A stretch of DNA of 14,187 nucleotides from an uncultured Lachnospiraceae bacterium. Lineage in GTDB: Bacteria; Bacillota_A; Clostridia; Lachnospirales; Lachnospiraceae. A model generated the notes under the pieces. That model was not told where the DNA came from, did no database searches, and saw only the letters and a program-made list of their open reading frames with translations. This document shows positions 7,206 through 14,136 of this stretch, piece after piece (positions within the stretch are counted from its first letter, which is position 1; the number at the start of each line of letters is the position of its first letter). Where the stretch lies: contig CAJUDN010000061.1 of assembly GCA_910585355.1 (NCBI GenBank), positions 2,159 to 16,345 on the forward strand. The letters are read 5' to 3'. The position numbers and the translations under genes were made by a program.

Positions 7206-7778
7206 TCAATGGCTCTTCAGATACCCGGACAGCCGCCGCCACTGGTACAGTCTGTATATAAGAAAGAACGGCCCGGAAACCAGGGCAATCAAAGTCTGGA
7301 TGATAAATATGCCCACATCGTCCATCCGCTGGTTGTTGGAGCGTATCACCTGACTGTATACAAGGGGATCTCCTCCGGAAAGCCGCTGTTCCGCCTCATG
7401 GCGGTATGTCTTATACCCGAACTCCACATAAGAGCTGAAGGGAAGGCAGAAGGCATACAGAAGCACAAAACCTCCGTACAGCAGGGACGGATACATAATC
7501 GACTCAAACTTCTCCGGCCCAAGTTTTATCGCCCAGGCCCAGAGCGGTATCACCACCTCGCCGTACTCTCCTGTGTACCAGCTGGAACATGCGTAACGCC
7601 GCGCGGCCAGGACAAGGATAACAAGCGCCGCGCCTCCGGCCAGAGATTTCAGAATCCTCTTCTTAAGCTCCTTAAACTCCGCCTCCGCGCATCGGTCACA
7701 GAGACCGATTCTTAAGTTTTCTCCCTCCAGCGGCTCCTGACACCTTCTGCATCTGGGGCTGCTTTTAAAAATATTCAT
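7206..7778 (-). CDS. Zinc-ribbon membrane protein of unknown function
   Basis: I do not recognise a named family for this 190-aa product. Four cysteines in two CxxC pairs (Cys10, Cys13, Cys27, Cys30) form a likely N-terminal zinc ribbon. A charged Glu/Lys-rich segment follows (about 32-44), then three hydrophobic segments likely to span the membrane (about 46-60, 97-117 and 155-175). The C-terminus is basic (YQWRRLSGYLKSH). The topology suggests a cytosolic zinc ribbon attached to a small membrane domain. The ATG at 7776-7778 has GGAGG 6 nt upstream. It lies 227 nt before tig and 124 nt after the DJ-1-like gene, so it is probably its own unit. Function could be regulatory or structural; nothing in the sequence decides it. 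Confidence 0.75.
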   Translation of the reverse strand: MNIFKSSPRCRRCQEPLEGENLRIGLCDRCAEAEFKELKKRILKSLAGGAALVILVLAARRYACSSWYTGEYGEVVIPLWAWAIKLGPEKFESIMYPSLLYGGFVLLYAFCLPFSSYVEFGYKTYRHEAEQRLSGGDPLVYSQVIRSNNQRMDDVGIFIIQTLIALVSGPFFLIYRLYQWRRLSGYLKSH

Positions 7779-7833
7779 TTAACTCCTCCCCTCAGGAACG
7801 TACGGGCATAACGATTTGGATACCACCTGTACG

Positions 7834-7842
7834 ATTATGGCA
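7834..7842 (-). promoter_or_regulatory. Possible extended -10 promoter for the zinc-ribbon gene
   Basis: The minus strand reads TGC-CATAAT, one base from a consensus -10 with the TGn extension. No good -35 is found at 16-18 nt. It lies about 55 nt before the start codon in the 124-nt spacer. Confidence 0.3.
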
Positions 7843-7902
7843 TACGGCCATTTAGAATCTCTGTATGGTCAATGCGGGGAAAGCCCGGACCTGTCGGAGC
7901 AG

Positions 7903-8460
7903 TTACGCACAAACATCATCATATTGAATTTTCTTCTTCAACTCCTTTGCGGCCTCCTCTGAAACCAGAAGCCTCACTAACTCCAGTCCCAGATCCAGGG
8001 AACAGCCCATACCGCGTCCGGTGGAAATCAGCCGGTCCGTGACCACTCTGTCTCCCTTACAGTCTGCCCCTTTCATCTGCGGCTCATAGCCGGGAAAGCA
8101 GGTGGCGCGATGCCCCTCTGTGAGCCCAAGCGCACCCAGAACGCTGGGCGCCGCGCAGATGGCCGCCAGGCGCTTTCCTCCGGCGGCATGGGCAAGCAGC
8201 ATCTTTGCCAGCTCTTTATGCTCCCGCAGATGATCTGTCCCGGGAAGCCCTCCTGGAAGGAATAGCACATCGGCGTCATCCGTAATATCTTCAAACAGGA
8301 GATCTGCCGTAATCTTAAACCCATGAGAACCCGTGACCTCTTTCCTTCCCATTATGGACACCAGCTTCACCTCCACGCCTGCGCGAATCAGCACATCGCA
8401 GACCCCGAGGCACTCCACCTCTTCCATTCCATCTGCAACAAATGCAAACATCTTTGCCAT
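7903..8460 (-). CDS. DJ-1/PfpI family protein (YajL/ThiJ-like)
   Basis: The 185-aa product matches the DJ-1/YajL branch of the class I glutamine amidotransferase-like superfamily in length and motifs. The nucleophile-elbow cysteine is Cys102 in AAICAAPSVLG, and the partner glutamate is Glu16 in DGMEEVE. The region FLPGGLPG (67-74) forms the usual glycine-rich turn. Known members have been assigned protein or metabolite deglycase, chaperone or oxidative-stress roles; the exact activity is debated and cannot be told from sequence. The often-used name for 4-methyl-5-hydroxyethylthiazole phosphate synthesis is a historic mis-annotation. The ATG at 8458-8460 is preceded by GGGAG at about 9 nt. It stands 208 nt downstream of the DUF975 gene and may be a separate transcription unit. 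Confidence 0.9.
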   Translation of the reverse strand: MAKMFAFVADGMEEVECLGVCDVLIRAGVEVKLVSIMGRKEVTGSHGFKITADLLFEDITDDADVLFLPGGLPGTDHLREHKELAKMLLAHAAGGKRLAAICAAPSVLGALGLTEGHRATCFPGYEPQMKGADCKGDRVVTDRLISTGRGMGCSLDLGLELVRLLVSEEAAKELKKKIQYDDVCA

Positions 8461-8484
8461 ATTTCTTCTCTCCCTTTTCTACAA

Positions 8485-8522
8485 GGCCGCTGCAAAATAA
8501 AAACGCTCATTTTGCGGCAGCC
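8485..8522. repeat. Hairpin repeat GGCTGCCGCAAAATGAG in the DUF975/DJ-1 spacer
   Basis: Arms 8485-8498 and 8509-8522 form a 14-position stem with one wobble and one mismatch, around a 10-nt A-rich loop. Read on the minus strand, it starts GGCTGCCGCAAAATGAG, matching the sequence at 14137-14153 (GGCTGTTGCAAAATGAG) at 15 of 17 positions. On the plus strand it is followed by a T-rich run (8525-8535). A separate perfect 7-bp hairpin, ACGAAAT/ATTTCGT, lies at 8550-8570. The 208-nt spacer (8461-8668) holds no gene. Confidence 0.5.
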
Positions 8523-8668
8523 CCATTTTTTATTTTCGCGATCCGAGGCACGAAATGCTTTTTATTTCGTAGGAAAAACCGTCTTCTATCTCTCTTTATA
8601 CAGTAACGTAACAAGGTCTTTCCGTGAAACTAAAACACAGCGGCCGTACTCTCACAGCTTCTCTAAAA

Positions 8669-9790
8669 CTATCTGTCATCCTCTTCCGTGTACGGATGAA
8701 AAACTCCGTTTAAATAATATCCTCTTCCCGGCCCTCCTTCCGAACGGCTCACTTCACTTTCCCGCTCTTCTTTCACCGGGTCCTCCTGACCGGAGCTGTA
8801 ATTTTCTCCTTCCCCATTCTGTCCAAAGCCCTGAGGTTCCGTTCCGTCTGCGCGATACCCGGCTCCCTGGCCGTAACTTCCGTTCTGAAATCCGCCCTGG
8901 TATTCATTCTGAAATCCGCCCTGGTAACTGTTCTGCCAGGTTCCGTCATAGCTTCCGGCGGGAACCACATCCGGATATCCGAAGCCGTTTAAACTGTCGC
9001 TAAAAGGCTGCCTTAACACGGCATACAGCTCCGCAAACGTGGCATCATAATAGGGCAGCACGAAAAATGTTCCCACAAAGCAGAGGCAGGCGCCCAGAAG
9101 AAGCCAGCCAAAAAAGGAAAGTTCCAAAATAAAGGTATCAAATTTATGCCCTTCCATCATGCTCTTGGAAAGCCTCATGGCCTCCATAGGCTTCATATCG
9201 GGATTCTCCGCCAGAATAAAAGGAACCATATAGTAGCAATAGCTCAGATAAATCCCCGGAAACACACAGAGAATCGTACCGAGTCCGATAAACAGCCCCC
9301 TTAAAAACATAGTCCACACAATATTCAGATAACTGTGGGTGAATCCCCACAGGATTTTGCCAACCCCGGCAGACTGTCCCATCAGCCTGCTTTCCATGTA
9401 AAACCGGGCCCGCCCCACTTCAATGGCCGGAGCCAAAAAAATACCGACCACCAGCGCAAGAATGATGAGAACTATCACTGCGCCTGCCAGAAGTCCCCAG
9501 AACAGCCGTCCCATATGAAGGGTGGAACCGACAGATACGTTTTCCAGAAATCCGGAAGAAACTCCCAGGGAATTCGGAAGATTTTCTGTCAAATTCCCGG
9601 ACGGAATATTAAATTCATAACCGCTGTTACCTGCCGCTCCTGCATTTTCGGTACGATAGCTGACGCCGCCGCCGTTTCCGCCCCCAAAACCACTGACCAG
9701 AGATGCGATCAGGCTCACCACAAACGCCGCCCAGTAATATTTTCGCAGGCATTCCCTGGCCCTGTCCTTCAGTTCAGCTCTTGTCCACAT
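8669..9790 (-). CDS. DUF975 family integral membrane protein with repetitive C-terminal tail
   Basis: The 373-aa product begins MWTRAELKDRARECLRKYYW, the characteristic start of DUF975 proteins. These are Firmicute membrane proteins of unknown function. Hydrophobic segments lie at about 21-35, 98-120, 158-190 and 222-248. A Gly/Asn-rich extracytoplasmic loop (about 36-92) separates the first two. From about residue 262 to the end the protein is hydrophilic, rich in Gly, Gln, Asn, Tyr and Glu, and carries tandem YQGGFQN units. This tail is longer than the conserved core requires. I chose the ATG at 9788-9790 over ATGs at 9794-9796 and 9824-9826 because GGAGG is 8 nt from it but only 2 nt from the next one upstream. 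It is preceded by a TGGTAGAAT promoter-like sequence. Confidence 0.85.
   Translation of the reverse strand: MWTRAELKDRARECLRKYYWAAFVVSLIASLVSGFGGGNGGGVSYRTENAGAAGNSGYEFNIPSGNLTENLPNSLGVSSGFLENVSVGSTLHMGRLFWGLLAGAVIVLIILALVVGIFLAPAIEVGRARFYMESRLMGQSAGVGKILWGFTHSYLNIVWTMFLRGLFIGLGTILCVFPGIYLSYCYYMVPFILAENPDMKPMEAMRLSKSMMEGHKFDTFILELSFFGWLLLGACLCFVGTFFVLPYYDATFAELYAVLRQPFSDSLNGFGYPDVVPAGSYDGTWQNSYQGGFQNEYQGGFQNGSYGQGAGYRADGTEPQGFGQNGEGENYSSGQEDPVKEERESEVSRSEGGPGRGYYLNGVFHPYTEEDDR
8883..8926 (-). repeat. 24-bp tandem repeat inside the DUF975 gene
   Basis: A 20-base unit occurs identically at 8883-8902 and 8907-8926, giving a 24-bp period that keeps the frame. It encodes the octapeptide pattern (S/E)YQGGFQN twice, in the disordered C-terminal tail. 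Such in-frame repeats can vary in copy number by slippage. Confidence 0.85.
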
Positions 9791-9832
9791 ATACATTTCC
9801 TCCTCATTCTCAAAAAATGCTTGCACGTTTTT

Positions 9833-9841
9833 ATTCTACCA
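9833..9841 (-). promoter_or_regulatory. Extended -10 promoter of the DUF975 gene
   Basis: The minus strand reads TGG-TAGAAT: five of six -10 bases plus the TGn extension. The -35 region 17 nt upstream (ATGTTT) is weak. Predicted start near 9826 gives a leader of about 35 nt containing the GGAGG site. Confidence 0.45.
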
Positions 9842-9936
9842 CATTTTTCGAAACAAAACATTACAATTTTCTTATAACATATCAGCAACTTGCTGCTGTC
9901 GGTCACGGGACAAAGAAAAACGAATAAAAACAGCCC

Positions 9937-9984
9937 TCAAGCTTGCTTGTAAGACTGATTTTATCCGTTTTTCCACATCGGGCG
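9937..9984. repeat. Second copy of the intergenic repeat, 48 bp
   Basis: It aligns without gaps to 5474-5521 at 40 of 48 positions, in the same orientation relative to the flanking minus-strand genes. The small hairpin is kept: CAAG-CTTG-CTTG here against CGAG-CTTG-CTCG there, so a G-C pair has become A-T with pairing preserved. The end TTTTCCACATCGGGCG is identical, but the partner arm that completes the large hairpin at 5513-5532 is missing. The rest of the 281-nt spacer (9791-10071) shows the DUF975 promoter and no gene. Confidence 0.6.
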
Positions 9985-10071
9985 TTCACCAAAGGCGCCA
10001 TGGCTGCGAATCATGTGTACCCTGCGGAGCATATTTTTAAACCCGGCAGCGGCTCTTTTACCGCCATCCTG

Positions 10072-11241
10072 CTACACGGTTTCCACATGGCTTCTCTTAA
10101 AGGTCTCAGGCGCGATTTCATTTCCAATCCCCGGAAGCTCCGGAACCGTAAAAGCGCCATTTACCGGCTGGTAATCCCGGGTGGTCAGACCCACCATCTG
10201 AGGCATCACCGTATTGACATTGTATTCATGAATCACAAAATTCGGAATTGCCGCTTCCAGGTGCAGAGAAGCCGCCGTCACAAGAGGACTTCCACATACA
10301 TGAATCTGCACCCCTGTCTCATACAGATACGCCATATCGCAGATCTTCTTTACCTCCGTGATTCCGCCGCTGTTGCCAATATCCGGCTGAATCACCTGGA
10401 TAGCCTCCTTGTCAAGGAACCTCTTAAACTGCCATCTGGAATAAATCCGTTCCCCGCTGGCCACGGGAAGTCCGGTTTCCCTGTGCACGAAACTCAATAC
10501 ATCCTCCTGGGGCGTAGCAGGCTCTTCAAAATAAAGGATACCGTATTTGGCTGCCATTTTCCCATACTGGGAAGCGGACTGGGCATCAGTATAGCAGTGA
10601 TTTTCAAGGATAATGTCCACATTCTCCCCCACAGCCTCCCTGACAGCCGCAATCCTGGCCTCTGCCACTCTCATATATTCCTGGCTTAAAAATGCCGTCT
10701 GACTGGTTCCCGCGTAACGTCCTTCCTCCTCCCGGAAGGTAAGGAAATTGAACTTGACCGCGTCAAATCCTTTCTCCACAGCTATCCTGGCCTGCTCTGC
10801 GTAATCTTTTGGCGTCCTGGCAGGTTTTCTGTTCTCTCCCCAGCCGTTCTGGAGCTGGCTGGCATAGGCCCTTAAGTGTTCCCTGTGCCTGCCGCCAAGA
10901 AGCCGGTACAGGGGCAGATTGCAAACTTTGCCCTTAATATCCCACAGGGCCATGTCCAGAGCGCTGATCCCGCCAAATATGATAGGACCGCCATTTAAGG
11001 CAAAGAAACATTTGCGGTATAATTTCTGCCAGATGACTTCATGGTCCAGAGGGTTCATCCCGACAATCAGTTCCGCCAGATCAATCAAAATGCTGTACGC
11101 GCTGCGGGAGACACCCCCATAGCTTAAGGCAATCTCTCCGTCCCCGTAAATCCCTTCATCTGTATAAATCCGACAGAAGGAAGGCCTCCATCCGTCCTCT
11201 ACCGGGGCGCTGAACAGCAGGTCAATCTTTGTTATCTTCAT
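10072..11241 (-). CDS. Mandelate racemase/muconate lactonizing enzyme family protein, acid-sugar dehydratase-like
   Basis: The 389-aa product has the enolase-superfamily layout: an N-terminal capping domain (about 1-125) and a TIM-barrel domain. Candidate metal ligands are Glu213 (in LENHC), Glu239 (in YFEEP) and Glu264 (in SGER), spaced 26 and 25 residues apart. Lys163 in AVKFN and the Asp287/His314 pair (IQPDIG, QIHVCG) are likely acid/base residues, and His338-Glu339 follows. His215, two residues after the first ligand, is typical of the D-galactonate/mannonate dehydratase-like group. The usual first ligand there is Asp; here it is Glu. I expect cytosolic Mg-dependent dehydration of an aldonic or uronic acid, but the substrate cannot be assigned. 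The ATG at 11239-11241 follows a GGGGGAG site. The patB-like gene ends 82 nt upstream, so they may share a transcript. Confidence 0.85.
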   Translation of the reverse strand: MKITKIDLLFSAPVEDGWRPSFCRIYTDEGIYGDGEIALSYGGVSRSAYSILIDLAELIVGMNPLDHEVIWQKLYRKCFFALNGGPIIFGGISALDMALWDIKGKVCNLPLYRLLGGRHREHLRAYASQLQNGWGENRKPARTPKDYAEQARIAVEKGFDAVKFNFLTFREEEGRYAGTSQTAFLSQEYMRVAEARIAAVREAVGENVDIILENHCYTDAQSASQYGKMAAKYGILYFEEPATPQEDVLSFVHRETGLPVASGERIYSRWQFKRFLDKEAIQVIQPDIGNSGGITEVKKICDMAYLYETGVQIHVCGSPLVTAASLHLEAAIPNFVIHEYNVNTVMPQMVGLTTRDYQPVNGAFTVPELPGIGNEIAPETFKRSHVETV

Positions 11242-11323
11242 CTTTTCTCCCCCATTTCGTTTTTTGAGCGCTCTTTTTCAAGCGCCGTTAAGTCTGGACG
11301 CGCACGTCTTTCGGTGCCTCTCC

Positions 11324-12544
11324 TTACTTCTCACCCAGATATTTTTCTGTGTGCTTTGTATTTACCGCCTCACAGATCCGCTTTAGTCCCTCTGCCAGAG
11401 TTGCTCTCGGGCAGGCCAGGTTTAACCGGATAAAGCCATCGGAATTCTGTACAAACATGTTTCCGCCTTCCAGAAGGACGCCTGCTTTATAGGCAAAAAA
11501 CAACGGCAGATTCTCATCCGGCTCAAAGTAAGCGTTTAAGTCAACCCAGGCAAGATACGTCGCCTCGGACGGCTGATACTTAGCCTCTGGCAGATGCTCT
11601 TTTAAATACTGCCCCACAAAGCGGAAATTCTCATCCAAATAAGCCCGCAGTTCCTCCAGCCATGGTTCTCCCTTTTCGTAAGCTGCCTGAGCCGCCGCAA
11701 TGCTTAAGGGATTGTCAAAATTATAATGGCGGTTAAGCCAGGTCGCCCGCAGCTCTTCATCGCGGATGATAACATTGGAAATCATCATTCCAGCCAGATT
11801 AAAAGTCTTGCTGGGAGCCATACAGGTAATGAGCCGCTGATACGCCGGCATTACCTTACCAAGGGGAATGTGCCGCTGATTTCCACGCAGCAGGTCACAG
11901 TGAATCTCATCGGAAATAACCCACAGATGATTCTCCTCAATAATCCCGGCCAGCTTTTCCAGTTCTTCCTTTGTCCATACCCGTCCGCTTGGATTGTGGG
12001 GATTGCACAGGATCAGCAGGGTATTTTTTTCCTGCGCGGCCTTTGCCGCAAAATCTTCAAAGTCAATGGAATACCGCCCGTCCGCATACCACAGATCCGA
12101 GCAGATATAATCTCTTTTGTTAAATTCCGCCGCATACTTAAAATACGCATAGGAAGGTGTCAAAAACAATACTTTTTCGTCCGGCTTACAGATATATTCC
12201 ACCAGTTCATATAAGGCGGGGATAATCCCGTTGGACATTACCAGCTCTTTTCTTGGAAAGCTCCATCCGTACCGCCTTTCGCACCAGGCATGGAATGCAT
12301 CATAATAGCTTTTCTCAAATACTCTGGTATACCCGAAAATCCGCTTATCAAGGCGTTCCCTCATACCGTCAATCACCACGTCCGGTGTGGCAAACTCCAT
12401 GTCAGCCACCCACATGCGGATAAACTCCTCATCCTTGTAAGGAAAGGTCATGGTTTCATCCGCATGGAAAATGTAGTCACGGAACCCGTCAGTATTCATA
12501 GCGTTTGTGTGCTGCCTGTCAATCACTTCGTCAAAATTATACAT
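11324..12544 (-). CDS. PatB/MalY-type pyridoxal-phosphate aminotransferase or cysteine-S-conjugate beta-lyase
   Basis: The 406-aa product is a fold type I PLP enzyme. PLP-site residues are visible: Asp212 in ISDEIHCDL, the Schiff-base Lys246 in APSKTFNLAG, and the NPHNPSGRVW motif (181-190). FGYTR (70-74) and the DEIHCDL wording are typical of the PatB/MalY/C-S lyase group. That group releases thiols from cystathionine or cysteine conjugates, giving pyruvate and ammonia, in the cytosol. Aminotransferase activity on other substrates cannot be excluded. The frame is open 28 codons further upstream, but the ATG at 12542-12544 has AGAGG 7 nt before it and gives the usual MYNFDEVIDR start. It is transcribed from a good promoter (12594-12622), divergent from an XRE regulator that may control it. 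Confidence 0.92.
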   Translation of the reverse strand: MYNFDEVIDRQHTNAMNTDGFRDYIFHADETMTFPYKDEEFIRMWVADMEFATPDVVIDGMRERLDKRIFGYTRVFEKSYYDAFHAWCERRYGWSFPRKELVMSNGIIPALYELVEYICKPDEKVLFLTPSYAYFKYAAEFNKRDYICSDLWYADGRYSIDFEDFAAKAAQEKNTLLILCNPHNPSGRVWTKEELEKLAGIIEENHLWVISDEIHCDLLRGNQRHIPLGKVMPAYQRLITCMAPSKTFNLAGMMISNVIIRDEELRATWLNRHYNFDNPLSIAAAQAAYEKGEPWLEELRAYLDENFRFVGQYLKEHLPEAKYQPSEATYLAWVDLNAYFEPDENLPLFFAYKAGVLLEGGNMFVQNSDGFIRLNLACPRATLAEGLKRICEAVNTKHTEKYLGEK

Positions 12545-12593
12545 TTTTCTGCCTCTTTTCCTCTCTTTTTGGAGTTTTTTCTTTGATAAGCAG

Positions 12594-12622
12594 ATTGTAA
12601 CAAAAAAAATGTGTGAAATCAA
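12594..12622 (-). promoter_or_regulatory. Sigma-A type promoter of the patB-like gene
   Basis: On the minus strand TTGATT (12617-12622) and TACAAT (12594-12599) are separated by exactly 17 nt, matching 4 of 6 and 5 of 6 consensus bases. Predicted start near 12587 gives a leader of about 42 nt. Confidence 0.65.
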
Positions 12623-12694
12623 AAGCACAGATTTCCACTGGCAATAGAAAAATTTTCATTTTTTTCGTAATATATAGTATTTCCGCGCGATATA

Positions 12695-12703
12695 TGGTAA
12701 GAT
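12695..12703 (+). promoter_or_regulatory. Possible extended -10 promoter of the XRE regulator gene
   Basis: The plus strand reads TGG-TAAGAT, with a weak -35 (TAGTAT) 17 nt upstream. Two ATATAT words start 20 bp apart (12670 and 12690) around it. Further down, AAATCA and TGATTT form a 6-bp inverted repeat (about 12729-12749). Either could bind the regulator, but neither is a known operator. Confidence 0.35.
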
Positions 12704-12780
12704 ACAGAAAAAATCGAAAAAAACAACAAAAATCATGGCTTTGTTGATTTATGTGGACTTTTTATTAGGAGGAAGCAGGT

Positions 12781-13494
12781 ATGGCTAGCGAAATCAGCGT
12801 CCTGGTAGGCAGGCAGATACGGGCATGCCGCAAGCAAAACAAGATCACTCTGGAAGAGATGTCCCGGATCATCGGAAAAAGCAAATCCACCATCTCCAAA
12901 TATGAAAAGGGTGAAATCCCTGTGGATGTTGAGACTCTCTACCTGATTGCCCAAACCCTGCAAATACACATTGAATACTTTTTTTACTCTCTTCCCACCA
13001 TTGCGGCCCGCCCCCAGCCTTCCAACGCCTGCCCTTCCTTCTTTACGGGACTGTCAAAATTTTACTCCTATCTCTTTGACGGCAGGAACAATCAGCTGAT
13101 CCGCTGCGTATTTGACATCCTCTCAGAATCGGATGTCTCCGGATATAAGATCATGATGTATATGAATTTCAGTGATTACAACCATTATCAGATCTGCGAA
13201 AACACGTACTGGGGGTACATTGAACACTATGACGCCCTGACCAACATCCAGCTGACCAACCAGGACAGCCCCATGGAAAAAGCCAGCGTCCAGATTTTGG
13301 CCTCCTATTTAAGCGCGGATACCAAGTGGGGGCTGTGGAACGGTTTTTCCACCCGTCCTATGATGCCCGTTGCCGCGAAAATGCTCTTTTCAAGAGATCG
13401 GCTTTTGGAGGATGCCGCTCTTATAAAAAAGTTAAAGGTATCCAAGGAGGATATCCGGCTTCTAAAGCTTTATAATATGCTCTCCGTATTATGA
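12781..13494 (+). CDS. XRE-family helix-turn-helix transcriptional regulator
   Basis: The 237-aa product has an N-terminal Cro/CI-type helix-turn-helix (about residues 8-62). The segment LEEMSRIIGKSKSTISKYEKG (residues 24-44) covers the two DNA-contacting helices, and the domain ends at the YLIAQTLQI helix. The C-terminal part (about 80-237) is rich in aromatic residues (YWGYIEHYDAL) and does not match a domain I can name. It may be a ligand-sensing or dimerisation region. The ATG at 12781 is preceded by AGGAGG at 8 nt. It is divergent from the patB-like gene with 236 nt between the starts, the usual place for a local or self-regulating repressor. It is 80 nt upstream of the CYTH gene, which may be co-transcribed. 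Confidence 0.9.
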   Translation: MASEISVLVGRQIRACRKQNKITLEEMSRIIGKSKSTISKYEKGEIPVDVETLYLIAQTLQIHIEYFFYSLPTIAARPQPSNACPSFFTGLSKFYSYLFDGRNNQLIRCVFDILSESDVSGYKIMMYMNFSDYNHYQICENTYWGYIEHYDALTNIQLTNQDSPMEKASVQILASYLSADTKWGLWNGFSTRPMMPVAAKMLFSRDRLLEDAALIKKLKVSKEDIRLLKLYNMLSVL

Positions 13495-13574
13495 TGTTGT
13501 ATCATTTTCTTTGACACCGTATGCTCAGGGATTTGATGCCAGCAGACTATTTTTCAAAAGGAGTTTCAAACCAT

Positions 13575-14024
13575 ATGGAAATTGAACGCAAATTTCTTGT
13601 AACAACTGCGCCGGACGGATACGCTTCCCATCCCTTCCACCAAATCGAACAGGCCTACCTCTGCACCGAACCTGTAATCCGCATCCGCCGTCAGGACGAT
13701 TCTTTCTATCTCACCTACAAATCCAAGGGCCTTTTATGCCGTGAGGAATACAATCTTCCACTCACAAAAGAAGCTTACAGCCATTTACTGGAAAAAACTG
13801 ACGGTAACATCCTCACAAAAAAACGTTACCTGCTTCCTGTTTTTGGGCATCCGGAACTTACCATCGAATTTGACGTATTCGAGGGAAAATTCTCCGGCCT
13901 TATGCTGGCCGAAGTGGAATTTAAATCAGAGGAAGAGGCAAAAGCCTTTACTCCTCCTCACTGGTTTTCCAGGGATGTCACCTATTCCGGAGAATACCAG
14001 AACAGCCGTCTTTCCAGGCTGTAA
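13575..14024 (+). CDS. CYTH domain protein, triphosphate tunnel metalloenzyme family
   Basis: The 149-aa product opens with MEIERKF, the ExExK signature (Glu2, Glu4, Lys6) that defines CYTH/TTM proteins. Other tunnel residues are visible: Arg36 and Arg38 in IRIRR, Lys49 and Lys51 in TYKSK, Lys83 and Arg84, Glu98 and Asp100 in IEFD, and Glu113 and Glu115 in LAEVEF. Family members bind divalent metals and act on triphosphate substrates, such as inorganic tripolyphosphate or thiamine triphosphate; some are adenylate cyclases. Short stand-alone bacterial forms are usually triphosphatases, so that is the likeliest activity. Upstream ATGs at 13521 and 13536 are in frame. I chose 13575 because the signature must be at the extreme N-terminus and AAGGAG lies 11 nt upstream. 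No obvious domain fusion is present. Confidence 0.9.
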   Translation: MEIERKFLVTTAPDGYASHPFHQIEQAYLCTEPVIRIRRQDDSFYLTYKSKGLLCREEYNLPLTKEAYSHLLEKTDGNILTKKRYLLPVFGHPELTIEFDVFEGKFSGLMLAEVEFKSEEEAKAFTPPHWFSRDVTYSGEYQNSRLSRL

Positions 14025-14050
14025 GGCAATAAGGCTTTTCCTGTATAAAG

Positions 14051-14069
14051 AATCCTGCACTGCAGGATT
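14051..14069. other. Near-perfect palindrome downstream of the CYTH gene
   Basis: AATCCTGCA and TGCAGGATT flank a single C, a 9-bp inverted repeat 27 nt after the stop codon. It could form a hairpin at the end of the CYTH transcript, but no T-run follows, so it is not a clear terminator. Confidence 0.45.
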
Positions 14070-14136
14070 GATTCAGCGCCTGCGGCGGGTCGTGACAGCG
14101 GCATATTCCTTTCCGCCGTGGTCCGATCCTGAGGCT

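Noticed and set aside
9943..10689. Plus-strand frame of 248 codons, and another at 5480-5692, both starting MLVR...FPHRA
   Set aside because: The shared peptide is just the translation of the DNA repeat, and most of the longer frame is antisense to the enolase-family gene. Both use TTG starts without a good ribosome binding site.
11242..11323. GCGCT/AGCGC hairpin between the C-S lyase and enolase-family genes as a terminator
   Set aside because: The stem is only 5 bp and no U-run follows on the transcript, so co-transcription remains more likely.
13511..13516. Perfect TTGACA before the CYTH gene as a promoter
   Set aside because: No acceptable -10 hexamer lies 16-18 nt downstream (TGATGC at 17 nt), so it is not reported as a promoter.
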